Shown here piece by piece: positions 16,036 through 23,988 of a stretch of 64,000 bases of DNA; position 1 is the stretch's first letter, and every line of letters starts with the position of its first letter. Made by a program: the position numbers and the translations under genes. The DNA is from Chthonomonas sp. (GTDB lineage: Bacteria; Armatimonadota; Fimbriimonadia; Fimbriimonadales; Fimbriimonadaceae): NCBI GenBank assembly GCA_016788115.1, contig JAEURR010000006.1, positions 416,202 through 480,201 on the forward strand, in the 5' to 3' direction. The notes below the pieces were generated by a model. It was not told the origin of the DNA, searched no databases, and worked only from the letters and a program-made list of their open reading frames with translations.

Positions 16036-16413
16036 TCACCGACGGGTGCGCTCGACGTGGAACAGCGCATGCTGCGACCGCGTGAAGAGATCGGCGATGT
16101 ACAGTCCCGTCGCATCGACGCGGTAGCTGAACCGTATCCCCTCGGGCACATCCTCGCCCGGCATCAGATCCGCCACATGAATCTTGCGGGACGCGAATTC
16201 GGCGGGATTGCGCCGGTAGGTCTCTTGGATATTCAGGAGGGCACGCTCGAACGTACCGCGAAACGAAGCGTGGAGCACATCCAGCGCGCTGAGCTTGGGC
16301 TGGGCCAAGTGGCTCACAAAGACTGGCAGCCAGTAGGCGTCGTACGCCATCGCCACCGCTTCGGGCTTGGGAGTCGGGTCAGACTCAAACATGCTGTCCA
16401 TCGAAAATCTCAT
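16036..16413 (-). CDS. Hypothetical protein, 125 residues
   Basis: I do not recognise this protein. It is soluble, with no signal or membrane segment. Its N-terminal half is probably helical (EAVAMAYDAYWLPVFVSHLA and ALDVLHASFRGTFERALLNI) and its C-terminal half mixed (GIRFSYRVDATGLYIADLF). The ATG is supported by AGGAGG four bases upstream (16418-16423), so it is very likely real. It stands alone between the 373-residue protein gene and tRNA-Val. A role cannot be proposed from context. Confidence 0.65.
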   Translation of the reverse strand: MRFSMDSMFESDPTPKPEAVAMAYDAYWLPVFVSHLAQPKLSALDVLHASFRGTFERALLNIQETYRRNPAEFASRKIHVADLMPGEDVPEGIRFSYRVDATGLYIADLFTRSQHALFHVERTRR

Positions 16414-16486
16414 GGTTCCTCCTGGAAACTATTGGCGGCTCAATCCCTGAACCTCAACTTCATGATACTCCACCCCGCTCCCCTCC

Positions 16487-16515
16487 TTGACTTCCAATTC
16501 ACGTCGGTTCATAAT
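16487..16515 (+). promoter_or_regulatory. Promoter of tRNA-Val
   Basis: TTGACT (16487-16492), a 17-base spacer, then CATAAT (16510-16515), ending 12 bases before the tRNA 5' end. It is the closest match to a canonical housekeeping promoter in the window. Confidence 0.7.
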
Positions 16516-16527
16516 AGAAGTCCCTTC

Positions 16528-16602
16528 GGGCGGTTAGCTCAGTGGTAGAGCACTACAATGACACTGTAGGGGTCACAGGTTCAAGTCCTGTACCGCCCAC
16601 CA
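16528..16602 (+). tRNA. tRNA-Val (anticodon GAC)
   Basis: Complete cloverleaf: acceptor GGGCGGT with ACCGCCC, D arm GCTC/GAGC, anticodon stem CTACA/TGTAG with loop ATGACAC, T arm ACAGG-TTCAAGT-CCTGT. CCA is encoded at the 3' end. It reads GTC and GTT valine codons. Confidence 0.97.
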
Positions 16603-16670
16603 TCTTCAAAGTACTCGGCCCTCCACGTCTCTTCGTGCCTACGACGGACGCTCCATCCCGTAGAACACGA

Positions 16671-17135
16671 GTGCGTACCTACACACTCAACCGCGAAGTT
16701 GTTGTCCCCGCGCCCCTCGATGAAGTGTTTGAGTTCTTCTCGAACGCCGACAACCTAGAGAAGCTCACCCCCGCCTCTCTCCGGTTCAAGATTCTGACCA
16801 ACCGGCCGATCGAAATGAAGCCGGGCGCACTGATCGAGTACCAGTTGCGGCTATTGGGCGTCCCGTTCCGCTGGTTGACCGAGATCACCGTGTGGGAGCC
16901 CGGAATTCGGTTCATCGACGTGCAAAGGAAGGGGCCCTACCTGCTCTGGGAGCATGAGCATGGCTTTCGGGCAAAGGGTTCGTCCACAGTGGTCACCGAT
17001 TCGCTACGCTACGCCGTGCCGGGTGGACCGCTCGCGCCCATGTTCACTCGGCTATTTGTCCGCGGACAAGTAGAACGGATTTTCGAGTATCGATCGCGGG
17101 CGATCGCCCAGTTGTTCGGGAGTGAAAATCCCTGA
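16671..17135 (+). CDS. SRPBCC/START-like ligand-binding protein
   Basis: 154 residues from a GTG at 16671 (translated MRTYTLNREVVVPAPLDEVF). The longer open frame starts inside tRNA-Val and cannot be used; a GTG at 16635 is an alternative. The pattern is typical of the helix-grip SRPBCC fold: an N-terminal strand, VPAPLDEVFEFFSNADNLEK, then a curved sheet ending in a long helix (GQVERIFEYRSRAIAQLF). Close relatives are annotated as polyketide cyclase/dehydrase-type or cell-division-inhibitor-like proteins that bind hydrophobic ligands. No partner is evident. Confidence 0.8.
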   Translation: MRTYTLNREVVVPAPLDEVFEFFSNADNLEKLTPASLRFKILTNRPIEMKPGALIEYQLRLLGVPFRWLTEITVWEPGIRFIDVQRKGPYLLWEHEHGFRAKGSSTVVTDSLRYAVPGGPLAPMFTRLFVRGQVERIFEYRSRAIAQLFGSENP

Positions 17136-17299
17136 ACTCCGGGCACTCTCGCACAATCGACGAGCCAGGATCATCGTATCGCTATCGTGCCGCGTTCACG
17201 CTCGGAGGCTGCACGAAGCGAAGTGAATTGTCGCTTCCTGGCACGCGCTTTCCATCGGCATCGAGCTAGGTAGCGGTTCGGACATCAAGTTCGTGGGCG

Positions 17300-17305
17300 T
17301 ACACT
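17300..17305 (+). promoter_or_regulatory. Candidate -10 box of the dihydrouridine synthase gene
   Basis: GTACACT with TACACT ending 8 bases before the ATG; a TTCGGA lies 17 bases upstream (17277-17282). No Shine-Dalgarno is present, so a leaderless message is likely. The rest of the 178-base gap from 17136 holds nothing I can identify. Confidence 0.45.
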
Positions 17306-17313
17306 AGCCTTGC

Positions 17314-18315
17314 ATGCTCGACGCCAATCGGCCCGCATTGATCCTCGCACCCATGGAGGGCGTCACCGACGCTCCCATGCGCGAGTTCATGGGCGAGCTC
17401 GGCGCGTTCAGCTACTGTGTCTCCGAGTTCATCCGCGTGAGTGGCACGGCCCTCGATGCCAAGGCGTTCCTACGCCACGTCCCCGAACTCAGCACAGGCG
17501 CACGAACCGGTTCGGGGCTGCCTGTCCAAGTCCAGATTCTGGGCGGTGATCCCGATCGGATGGCTCGGTCGGCCATGGCTGCCGTGGAAGCCGGTGCGAC
17601 CGCCATCGATGTCAACTTCGGATGCCCCGCCAAAACCGTGAACCGCAACGACGGCGGCGCGAGCCTCCTGCGCCACCCCGAGCGCATTCAGGAGATCGTC
17701 GCCCGCATCCGCGCTGCAGTCCCCAAGGCCATCCCCGTCTCGGCCAAACTCCGGCTCGGCTGGAAGTCCATTGACGACGTCCACGAGAATGCGCGGCGTG
17801 CGGTCTTGGGCGGGGCAAGCTGGATCACCCTGCACGCGCGGACGCGCATGCAGGGTTACACGCCGCCGGTCTTTTGGCCGCACGTCGGCGAAGTCCGTTG
17901 CGCCGTGCCCGTCCCCGTGGTCGCCAATGGCGACATCTGGAGCCCCGACGATTTCCGTCGTTGCCAAGCAGAGACTGGGTGCATCCACTTCATGATCGGC
18001 CGCGGAGCACTCGCCAACCCTGCTCTACCCGGCCAAATTGCGGCGGAACTTGGGCTCGCACTCAAGCCCTCTGCCCCCGATTGGCTCGGTTGCTTCGAGC
18101 GCTTCGTCACGATCTCGCGCGCTCAAGGGCTCGAGCATGAGAAGCACCTCGTGATGCGGCTCAAGCAATGGATGAAGCTCGCCCACCATCACGGCGACTT
18201 CCCCGCTTTCGACCGGCTGAAGCTCGCGGCCACCGTCGAAGAGATCCTCGACCGCCTCGACCGCGGAACTAGCGATTGCCGACCCGATCCACAAACTCGA
18301 GTAGCGGCCCCGTGA
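17314..18315 (+). CDS. tRNA-dihydrouridine synthase
   Basis: 333 residues, an FMN enzyme that reduces uridine in the tRNA D loop. It shows LILAPMEGVTDAPMREFMG at the start, the catalytic Cys in VNFGCPAKTVNRNDGG (near residue 105), SAKLRLGW, ITLHARTRMQGY and VANGDIWSPDD, all of the Dus family. The exact class (DusA/B/C) cannot be set by eye. The 3' end overlaps the convergent alpha/beta hydrolase gene by 47 bases, an unusually long convergent overlap for this window. Confidence 0.93.
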   Translation: MLDANRPALILAPMEGVTDAPMREFMGELGAFSYCVSEFIRVSGTALDAKAFLRHVPELSTGARTGSGLPVQVQILGGDPDRMARSAMAAVEAGATAIDVNFGCPAKTVNRNDGGASLLRHPERIQEIVARIRAAVPKAIPVSAKLRLGWKSIDDVHENARRAVLGGASWITLHARTRMQGYTPPVFWPHVGEVRCAVPVPVVANGDIWSPDDFRRCQAETGCIHFMIGRGALANPALPGQIAAELGLALKPSAPDWLGCFERFVTISRAQGLEHEKHLVMRLKQWMKLAHHHGDFPAFDRLKLAATVEEILDRLDRGTSDCRPDPQTRVAAP

Positions 18316-19165
18316 ACGCCTTGGGCTGCTCCAACCATGGGAAATGGCCCGCCTTGTGGATCAACACGACTTTGGCCTGGGGCAGCATCTCCTTGATCTG
18401 GAACGGTGCGCTCGCGCCGCACGGATCCTGACGACCCTGCAGCAATAGGGTCGGCCCGCGATACCGCTTCATCGCCCGCGGGAGATCCTGCATGAACCCC
18501 GAGCCAGGCAAGATGTCCGCGAATAAGCTGAACATCACCTCGGGCTTGAACTCGTTCGAGTCCCACTTGTCGCGCAGCTTGCGGCCAAGCTCAAGGTCGT
18601 AAAAGTAGTAAGGAATGTAGACCCACAGCAGCTTGCGCGTCGACTCGATCGGAGTCGAATCCGCTTCTTGTTCTAGCTCGGCGATCTTCGCTGCGTCTTC
18701 GGTCGTCAGGCGCATGCGGAGGTGGGTGTCTAGCGTCGGACCAAACTCGTCGTTCGGCTCAGGATTGCTTGCCAGCACCAGTCCGCTGACTCGTTCCGGA
18801 TGTTGAGAAGCGTAGGTCATCCCCACAAAGGTGCCCCAACTTTGACCAAAGACGATCCACTTCTTGAGGCCGAGGTGCTCGCGGAGCGCCTCCAGGTCCT
18901 CGATCGTGGCTTTCAGACTGAGACTGAGCTGCTTGCCACTTTTGGATCGGCTGCCGCCGGTACCGAGTTGGTCGAAGAGTATGGTCGTTGTTTTGTGCCG
19001 GATCTGCGCTGCGAGCGGCTCAAGCGTCGACCCCGGAAAGCCCGGACCGCCCACGATCATGACCATCGCGGGCCCCTTCCCGTCCATCGCGTAGTGGATC
19101 GTGTAGATCCCTCGGTCGACGTCGCCCGGTGCGACCAATGCCAAAGCCAACATTGCAGCAAGCAT
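18269..19165 (-). CDS. Alpha/beta hydrolase, proline iminopeptidase-like
   Basis: 298 residues. A hydrophobic N-terminus (LAAMLALALVAPGDV) could be a signal peptide. The alpha/beta-hydrolase core shows the oxyanion region VMIVGGPGFPGSTLEPL, DQLGTGGS, nucleophile S109 in FGQSWGTFVG, an acid in LLQGRQDPCG and the histidine in KAGHFPWLEQP. The GGPG and GQSWGG-like motifs fit the peptidase S33/proline iminopeptidase group, but substrate prediction in this superfamily is unreliable. A TATCCT box lies 6 bases upstream of the ATG. Confidence 0.85.
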   Translation of the reverse strand: MLAAMLALALVAPGDVDRGIYTIHYAMDGKGPAMVMIVGGPGFPGSTLEPLAAQIRHKTTTILFDQLGTGGSRSKSGKQLSLSLKATIEDLEALREHLGLKKWIVFGQSWGTFVGMTYASQHPERVSGLVLASNPEPNDEFGPTLDTHLRMRLTTEDAAKIAELEQEADSTPIESTRKLLWVYIPYYFYDLELGRKLRDKWDSNEFKPEVMFSLFADILPGSGFMQDLPRAMKRYRGPTLLLQGRQDPCGASAPFQIKEMLPQAKVVLIHKAGHFPWLEQPKAFTGPLLEFVDRVGNR

Positions 19166-19171
19166 GGTCGG

Positions 19172-19177
19172 AGGATA
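19172..19177 (-). promoter_or_regulatory. Candidate -10 box of the alpha/beta hydrolase gene
   Basis: GTATCCT on the minus strand, ending 6 bases before the ATG at 19165, with no Shine-Dalgarno. This fits a leaderless transcript. Confidence 0.45.
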
Positions 19178-19211
19178 CGCGAAACGGGAGCGAACTCGTT
19201 CCCGAGTGATC

Positions 19212-19285
<74 letters not shown>

Positions 19286-19298
19286 TTGGGGAAAGTAG

Positions 19299-19304
19299 AT
19301 TTTA
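19299..19304 (-). promoter_or_regulatory. Candidate -10 box of tRNA-Gly
   Basis: GGTAAAAT on the minus strand, with TAAAAT ending 13 bases before the tRNA 5' end. As a stable-RNA promoter it supports the view that GGTAnnnT is a genuine -10 element here. Confidence 0.5.
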
Positions 19305-19332
19305 CCTCAGCCCCCACAGGACCCGTTCAAGG

Positions 19333-19338
19333 TACCCT
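19333..19338 (+). promoter_or_regulatory. Candidate -10 box of the SLBB protein gene
   Basis: GGTACCCT with TACCCT ending 7 bases before the ATG at 19346, and no Shine-Dalgarno. The first 20 codons of the longer open frame would be non-coding. Confidence 0.45.
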
Positions 19339-19345
19339 CGCGATT

Positions 19346-20779
19346 ATGCGGTGGCTCGTCCTCTGTCTCGCTCTCATGGTTTCTGCGATCGGATTGGCTG
19401 CGCCCAATGCGCCCGTTCTGCCCGAAGCACGGGCCAAAATTGGGGATGTCCTAGCGGTCAAGGTGATCGGCCATCCAGAGTTTTCGGGCCAGTTTCCAGT
19501 GCTCAGCGATGGCAGCATCTCGGGGACAGGTTTTGGCCGGGTGCTCGCGCACCGCAAGACGCTCAAGGAGATCCAACAGTCAGTCAAGTCCGGGCTCCAG
19601 GGCCGTCTGAAGACCCCCTACGTCGATGTCGCTTTCTTCACCCAGCGCCCCGATGTCGTCTACATCCTGAGCATCGGCGGAAACCTCCCAGGCACCACCA
19701 CCGCGATTCCGGCGGGAATGGGCAGCAACCAGACCGTGGGCGGCGTCGTCCCGCTCATGCCGTTCGCCACTCTGCGCATGGTGCTGGCAGGCATCCCGCT
19801 CCCACTCGCGCCAGACCAGCTACAGGTCTCCGTCAGCCGCCAGCAGCAGATCGTCTTTCGTTCTTCCGCCGACACGGCGCTCGATCCCGGCCGCGAGGAG
19901 GCCGCATTCTCCATCGAAGCCGACGATGTCATCACCATTGGCGTCAAGCCGTACGTCCGCGTTTGGGTCCTCGGCCGAGTTTCGCGCCCCGGCAGCCACA
20001 TCTTGCTCGAAGGCTCGGATGTGTATCAAGCCGTTGCCGAAGCGGGCGGGGTCGGTGCGCTCAATAACGAGGACTATACGACCGTGATCCGACGCGGCCC
20101 GGACTCAAAGCTCGTTCCGAATGTCCAAACCGTCGGCATGCTCGCGCCAGTGCTCATGAACGGCGACATCATCTCGGTGGAGCTCAAGCCCGTCAACCAT
20201 ATCCGCGTAATGGGCGAAGTCCGCGACTCCGACGAGTACGCATTCATTGGAAGCACCACATTGGAGGCGGTCATCGCCAAGGCGGGTGGTACGACGGATG
20301 CGGGAACGCTGCGCAACATCCTCGTCCTGCGTGAGGGACAAGCGTATCGCATCGACATCTCTGCACTGGCCTCAGGAGGCAAGCCCTCCAGCTTTGAGAT
20401 GCAGGACAAAGATGTGGTGGTCGTCCAGCGCAACGAGCGGACGGTTAGCGTCCACGGTAGCGTGCAGTCTAGCGGCGTCTTCTTCCTCAAGGACGGCGTC
20501 AACTACCGCGCGACCGACGTCATTGCGATGGCGGGCGGTGTCCGCGAGGGCGGATCGCTTCGGCGCGTCTATCTTGCCCGAGCGCAAAAGGACGGAAAGA
20601 TTGCCATCAGCGAGTTCAACCTCGACGAGTATCTGAAGAGCGGCAAGCAAGACGCGAACCCCGTGATCCAAGCGGACGATGTGGTGCTCGTGGGTAACAG
20701 CAAGAGTTTGCTGCTCGACGACCTGAACCGTTTGCTCTCGCCACTGATCCTCCTCGATGCGCTGCTGAAACGGCGGTAA
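19346..20779 (+). CDS. Polysaccharide export protein with Poly_export and SLBB domains
   Basis: 477 residues from the ATG at 19346, which opens a good signal peptide (RWLVLCLALMVSAIGLAAPN). After it comes a Poly_export (Wza-like) domain, about residues 25-110 (IGDVLAVKVIGHPEFSGQFP). Then come repeated SLBB beta-grasp domains, visible as VLGRVSRPGSHILLEGSDV, VMGEVRDSDEYAFIGSTTL and VHGSVQSSGVFFLKDGVNY. Wza-type proteins form the outer-membrane pore for capsule or exopolysaccharide. There is no lipobox and no Wzc, flippase or glycosyltransferase gene nearby, so it is a detached member. Confidence 0.85.
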   Translation: MRWLVLCLALMVSAIGLAAPNAPVLPEARAKIGDVLAVKVIGHPEFSGQFPVLSDGSISGTGFGRVLAHRKTLKEIQQSVKSGLQGRLKTPYVDVAFFTQRPDVVYILSIGGNLPGTTTAIPAGMGSNQTVGGVVPLMPFATLRMVLAGIPLPLAPDQLQVSVSRQQQIVFRSSADTALDPGREEAAFSIEADDVITIGVKPYVRVWVLGRVSRPGSHILLEGSDVYQAVAEAGGVGALNNEDYTTVIRRGPDSKLVPNVQTVGMLAPVLMNGDIISVELKPVNHIRVMGEVRDSDEYAFIGSTTLEAVIAKAGGTTDAGTLRNILVLREGQAYRIDISALASGGKPSSFEMQDKDVVVVQRNERTVSVHGSVQSSGVFFLKDGVNYRATDVIAMAGGVREGGSLRRVYLARAQKDGKIAISEFNLDEYLKSGKQDANPVIQADDVVLVGNSKSLLLDDLNRLLSPLILLDALLKRR

Positions 20780-20782
20780 ACT
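20777..20782 (+). promoter_or_regulatory. Candidate -10 box of the Fic/Doc-like gene
   Basis: GGTAAACT overlapping the TAA stop of the SLBB gene and ending 9 bases before the next ATG. It is identical to the box in front of the nitrilase gene. Confidence 0.4.
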
Positions 20783-20791
20783 CCGAAGCGA

Positions 20792-21244
20792 ATGGCCTAC
20801 GTTCACTACTTGACCGTCCAAGACATCCTTTGGATCCATTTGCAGGTGACCGGATCGGTATCGCCGTTTGATTACGCCAAGCTCGAAGACGGGGCGTACT
20901 TCCAATACAACTACGGTCGACATGCCGACGAGCTAAGCCAAGCCGGTCGGTTTTTGCCCGGGCTGGCCCGAAAGCAAGCGTTCCCCCATGGCAACGAGGC
21001 TGTCGCGTTCGTCGCGTGCCTGGCGTTCCTGAAGCTTAACGGAATCGAGCTGGATCTCAAAGATGCAAACGGGACCCAGTTCATGCATGAAGCGCTAGAG
21101 CATGAATCTGCCCTTGAGCCTCTGCGACGATGGGTCAAAGACATCCACGAACCGCATGGAGAAACGGTGCAGGATACGGTTCTTGAGATCCTCGCCGAGT
21201 TCCCAAAGACCATTGCCGCCCTCGCCAAAGCACCCGCGGCGTGA
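20792..21244 (+). CDS. Fic/Doc-like protein lacking the Fic catalytic motif
   Basis: 150 residues. The start YLTVQDILWIHLQVTGS, a central helix and the ending AFLKLNGIELDL match the plan of Doc/Fic proteins. In active members the core reads HPFxxGNKR. Here the same place (residues 62-70) reads QAFPHGNEA: the catalytic His is Gln, the acidic residue is His, and the Lys/Arg pair that binds phosphates is Glu/Ala. Only FxxGN remains. No antitoxin gene sits upstream. I infer a pseudoenzyme or a repurposed fold rather than a toxin. The stop overlaps the GTG start of the HAD gene (GTGA). Confidence 0.62.
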   Translation: MAYVHYLTVQDILWIHLQVTGSVSPFDYAKLEDGAYFQYNYGRHADELSQAGRFLPGLARKQAFPHGNEAVAFVACLAFLKLNGIELDLKDANGTQFMHEALEHESALEPLRRWVKDIHEPHGETVQDTVLEILAEFPKTIAALAKAPAA

Positions 21245-21885
21245 GCCGTCCTTGCGCAGTTCTCTTTGACTGCGACGGCACCCTCGTCGATACCGAACAG
21301 GTCTGCAATTCCGGGCTCACCACGCTTCTAAACTCCCTCGGCATCGCCATCTCGGTGCAGGAGTGCCGCTCGGTCTTCACCGGCCTGACAACCCAGGACA
21401 CCGTCCACTGGGCGGCGGCAAGGCTCGGACCGCGGACCCCACCCGACCTCGCCCGTCAGATCGAGGAGATGGAAATCCGCGCGGTCGCGTCGGAGGTCGT
21501 GCCACTGCCTGGCGTGAGTGAGTGCCTTGCCCAACTCACGTGTCCGTGCGCAGTCGTCTCGAATGGCTCGCTCGCCAAAATGCGTGCGTCGCTCACTAGT
21601 AGCGGGCTCATCCAGCGATTTGAGGGCCGACTCTTCTCATCGGAGCAAGTGGCTCGCGGCAAGCCCGACCCGGCTGTGTACCTACTCGCTGCGCACGCTT
21701 TGGAGTGCGAGCCTTGCGACTGCTGGGTCGTGGAAGACAGCATCGCCGGGATCGAATCGGGCATGTCGGCGGGCATGCGAGTCTTCGGTCTGACCGGCCA
21801 CCTCACCGCGACGGAGATCACTGCCGCGAGGGCAACCCCCGTCGGAAGTTTCTACGAGCTGGTGCCGTTCCTACCGCACGCCTAA
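21241..21885 (+). CDS. HAD-superfamily phosphatase (beta-phosphoglucomutase/phosphoglycolate type)
   Basis: 214 residues, GTG start overlapping the preceding stop. HAD motif I is VLFDCDGTLVDTE (residues 7-19), motif II is CAVVSNGSLAKM, motif III Lys is in ARGKPDPAVYLLAA, and motif IV is WVVEDSIAGIESG. The helical cap between motifs I and II is the C1 type. Members act on small phosphosugars or phosphoglycolate; the substrate is not evident. It converges on deoB with a 15-base overlap. Confidence 0.88.
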   Translation: MSRPCAVLFDCDGTLVDTEQVCNSGLTTLLNSLGIAISVQECRSVFTGLTTQDTVHWAAARLGPRTPPDLARQIEEMEIRAVASEVVPLPGVSECLAQLTCPCAVVSNGSLAKMRASLTSSGLIQRFEGRLFSSEQVARGKPDPAVYLLAAHALECEPCDCWVVEDSIAGIESGMSAGMRVFGLTGHLTATEITAARATPVGSFYELVPFLPHA

Positions 21886-22977
21886 GTGCCGCGCGACCGC
21901 TTCCCCGACGTGCTGCATCCCGTCTCGGTCTCCCAGGTTCCCGGTCTCGGTGCCTTGAACCACTACCCAAGGCACAAACTCCCGCGAGTGATCCGTCGAC
22001 GCGTCGGTCGGGTCGTTACCGTGGTCAGCGGTTAAGATCAGCACATCGTCCGGCCGCAGCCCCTTGAGCACATCCGCCAGGATCAGATCGAACTCCTCCA
22101 GGCACTTCCCAAACCCAATCGGGTCGTTTCGGTGGCCATACAGCATGTCGAAGTCTTCGAAGTTGGCAAAGATGAACTTCGCGTCGCTCGCCATCGCTTC
22201 CTTCAACATCGCCGCGTGCTCGACATTCGACTGCGTGCGCCGCACCGACCGGAATCCGCGACCCCCGAACAGCTCCGGCACCACGCCTACCCCGAAGACA
22301 TCACCGATCTTGTCCACCCAGTTCGGTGGCGGCACGGCAGGATAGTCTTTCCGGTTCTGCGTTCGCTTGAATCCACCCTTGGGGTCCCCCACGAACGGGC
22401 GCGCGATGACTCGCTGCACGTTGTCTGGGGTCTGGCACAGTTCGCGCGCGATTTCGCACCACTCGTAGAGCTTGGCCAGGGGCACGATCTCCTCGTGGGC
22501 AGCGAGCTGAAAAACCGAGTCGGCACTCGTGTAGAGGATTGGGCAACCCAACTCCATGTGCAATGCACCTAACTCGTCCAAGATGACCGTACCGGAGGAC
22601 GGCTTGTTCCCCAGCGTCTGCGCGCCGATGGCTTGTTCGAACCGCTTCACGAGCGCGATCGGGAACCCTTCGGGGTACGTGGGAAAGGCGACTTTGGTCT
22701 CGATGCCCATCATCTCCCAGTGGCCCGTCACCGAGTCCTTCCCCATGGAGACCGGTCGCAATCGGCCGTAGCCCGCGCGAGTGATCGCGTGTTCCGTCGG
22801 CACACCCGCCGCCGCAAACCATCCGAGCGAGTTCAAGACCGGGGTGTGCAAACCGCCGCACGCATCCCAGACGTGGTGCAACGTGGACGGATTCTCGTGG
22901 TCGTTAAACGCGGCTGCGTCGGGGGCCGCGCCCGCACCACATCCGTCCAACACGATGACTATCGCCCGCTTCGCCAT
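21871..22977 (-). CDS. deoB: Phosphopentomutase
   Basis: 368 residues, Mn-dependent alkaline-phosphatase-fold enzyme that interconverts (deoxy)ribose 1- and 5-phosphate in nucleoside catabolism. Visible blocks are IVIVLDGCGAGAAPDA at the start, the GKDSVTGHWEMMG phospho-acceptor Thr region, YTSADSVFQLAAHE, ILTADHGNDPTDASTDHSRE near the end. Length is usual. It lies five bases after mtnA on the same strand, so both salvage enzymes are probably on one message. Confidence 0.95.
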   Translation of the reverse strand: MAKRAIVIVLDGCGAGAAPDAAAFNDHENPSTLHHVWDACGGLHTPVLNSLGWFAAAGVPTEHAITRAGYGRLRPVSMGKDSVTGHWEMMGIETKVAFPTYPEGFPIALVKRFEQAIGAQTLGNKPSSGTVILDELGALHMELGCPILYTSADSVFQLAAHEEIVPLAKLYEWCEIARELCQTPDNVQRVIARPFVGDPKGGFKRTQNRKDYPAVPPPNWVDKIGDVFGVGVVPELFGGRGFRSVRRTQSNVEHAAMLKEAMASDAKFIFANFEDFDMLYGHRNDPIGFGKCLEEFDLILADVLKGLRPDDVLILTADHGNDPTDASTDHSREFVPWVVVQGTETGNLGDRDGMQHVGEAVARHLGVR

Positions 22978-22982
22978 GGCCG

Positions 22983-23957
22983 CTAGTGTGACAGAAACTC
23001 GTACGGCGCACGGTATGCGGCCCGCTCCGTGATAATCGCGCGGATCAGCGCGGCGGGAGTTACGTCAAACCCTGGATTCCAGACCGGACACCCTTCGGGC
23101 GCAACCCGCTGCCCCTCGATGGTGGTGATCTCCTCCGCCGCTCGTTCCTCGATCGGGATGCACGTGCCATCCGGCAGCGAAGGGTCGAGCGTCGAACTCG
23201 GCGCGGCGATGTAGAACGGAATCCCGAAATGCGCCGCCTGGACCGCAAGGGCGAAGGTACCGATCTTGTTCGCGCTGTCACCGTTGGCCGCGATCCGGTC
23301 TGCACCAGCCACCACCAAATCGACTTGCCCCGCCGCCATCAGCGAGCACGCCGCGCCGTCCACGATGCTCTTAAACGGAATTCGATCTTGCGTCAATTCC
23401 CAAGCGGTCAGCCGCAACCCCTGCTGCCGTGGCCGAGTCTCGCACGAGTACACGAAGATCTCCTTCCCATCGGCATGAGCGGTACGGATAATCCCCAGTG
23501 CCGTGCCGTGGCCTGCGGTAGCGAGCGCGCCCGTGTTGCAGATCGTGAGGATGCGCGCCCCGTGCCGAACGAACTCGGCCCCGTTTCGCCCGATCGACTG
23601 GTTCATCTCCAGGTCTTCGCTCTCAATCATCTGAGCTTCCTGCAACAAGACCGCGGGATCGCTAGAACCCACCCGTCCCATCCGGTCCAACGCCCAAAAG
23701 AGGTTGACGGCGGTGGGTCGGCTCGCGGCCAAACCGGCCGCTGCCTCGCTCAAGTCTGCGCCTTCAAGGGCGGCCAGGACGATGCCGTAGGCTGCGGCGA
23801 TCCCGATGGCAGGGGCACCGCGGACGACCATGTCCCGGATCGAGCTCTCGACCTGCCGCCAAGAGGTCAGCGGAACCCACTCGGTACGAAGGGGGAGCAG
23901 TCGCTGATCGAGCATGTGCAGGGTGGAGTCCTGCCAGACCATGGGACGAATCGCCAT
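22983..23957 (-). CDS. mtnA: S-methyl-5-thioribose-1-phosphate isomerase
   Basis: 324 residues. It converts methylthioribose-1-phosphate to methylthioribulose-1-phosphate in methionine salvage, or acts in related routes that recycle the ribose of methylthioadenosine. Signature regions are RGAPAIGIAAAYGIVLA, the catalytic Cys in TICNTGALATAGHGTALGII and the catalytic Asp in GADRIAANGDSANKIGT. The start (AIRPMVWQDSTLHMLDQRLL) fits the family. It is followed by deoB, and has its own TATCTT box 8 bases upstream. Confidence 0.94.
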   Translation of the reverse strand: MAIRPMVWQDSTLHMLDQRLLPLRTEWVPLTSWRQVESSIRDMVVRGAPAIGIAAAYGIVLAALEGADLSEAAAGLAASRPTAVNLFWALDRMGRVGSSDPAVLLQEAQMIESEDLEMNQSIGRNGAEFVRHGARILTICNTGALATAGHGTALGIIRTAHADGKEIFVYSCETRPRQQGLRLTAWELTQDRIPFKSIVDGAACSLMAAGQVDLVVAGADRIAANGDSANKIGTFALAVQAAHFGIPFYIAAPSSTLDPSLPDGTCIPIEERAAEEITTIEGQRVAPEGCPVWNPGFDVTPAALIRAIITERAAYRAPYEFLSH

Positions 23958-23965
23958 CGGTCACG

Positions 23966-23971
23966 AAGATA
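23966..23971 (-). promoter_or_regulatory. Candidate -10 box of mtnA-deoB
   Basis: GGTATCTT on the minus strand, with TATCTT ending 8 bases before the mtnA ATG; no Shine-Dalgarno. It separates mtnA-deoB from the upstream GGDEF gene. Confidence 0.45.
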
Positions 23972-23988
23972 CCTTGCCCGCAGAGAGC

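Noticed and set aside
16542..16670. Coding start of the SRPBCC gene within tRNA-Val
   Set aside because: The frame merely reads through the tRNA; the domain begins after the GTG at 16671.
20792..21244. Active Doc toxin of a toxin-antitoxin pair
   Set aside because: The Fic catalytic residues are absent and no small antitoxin gene is adjacent.
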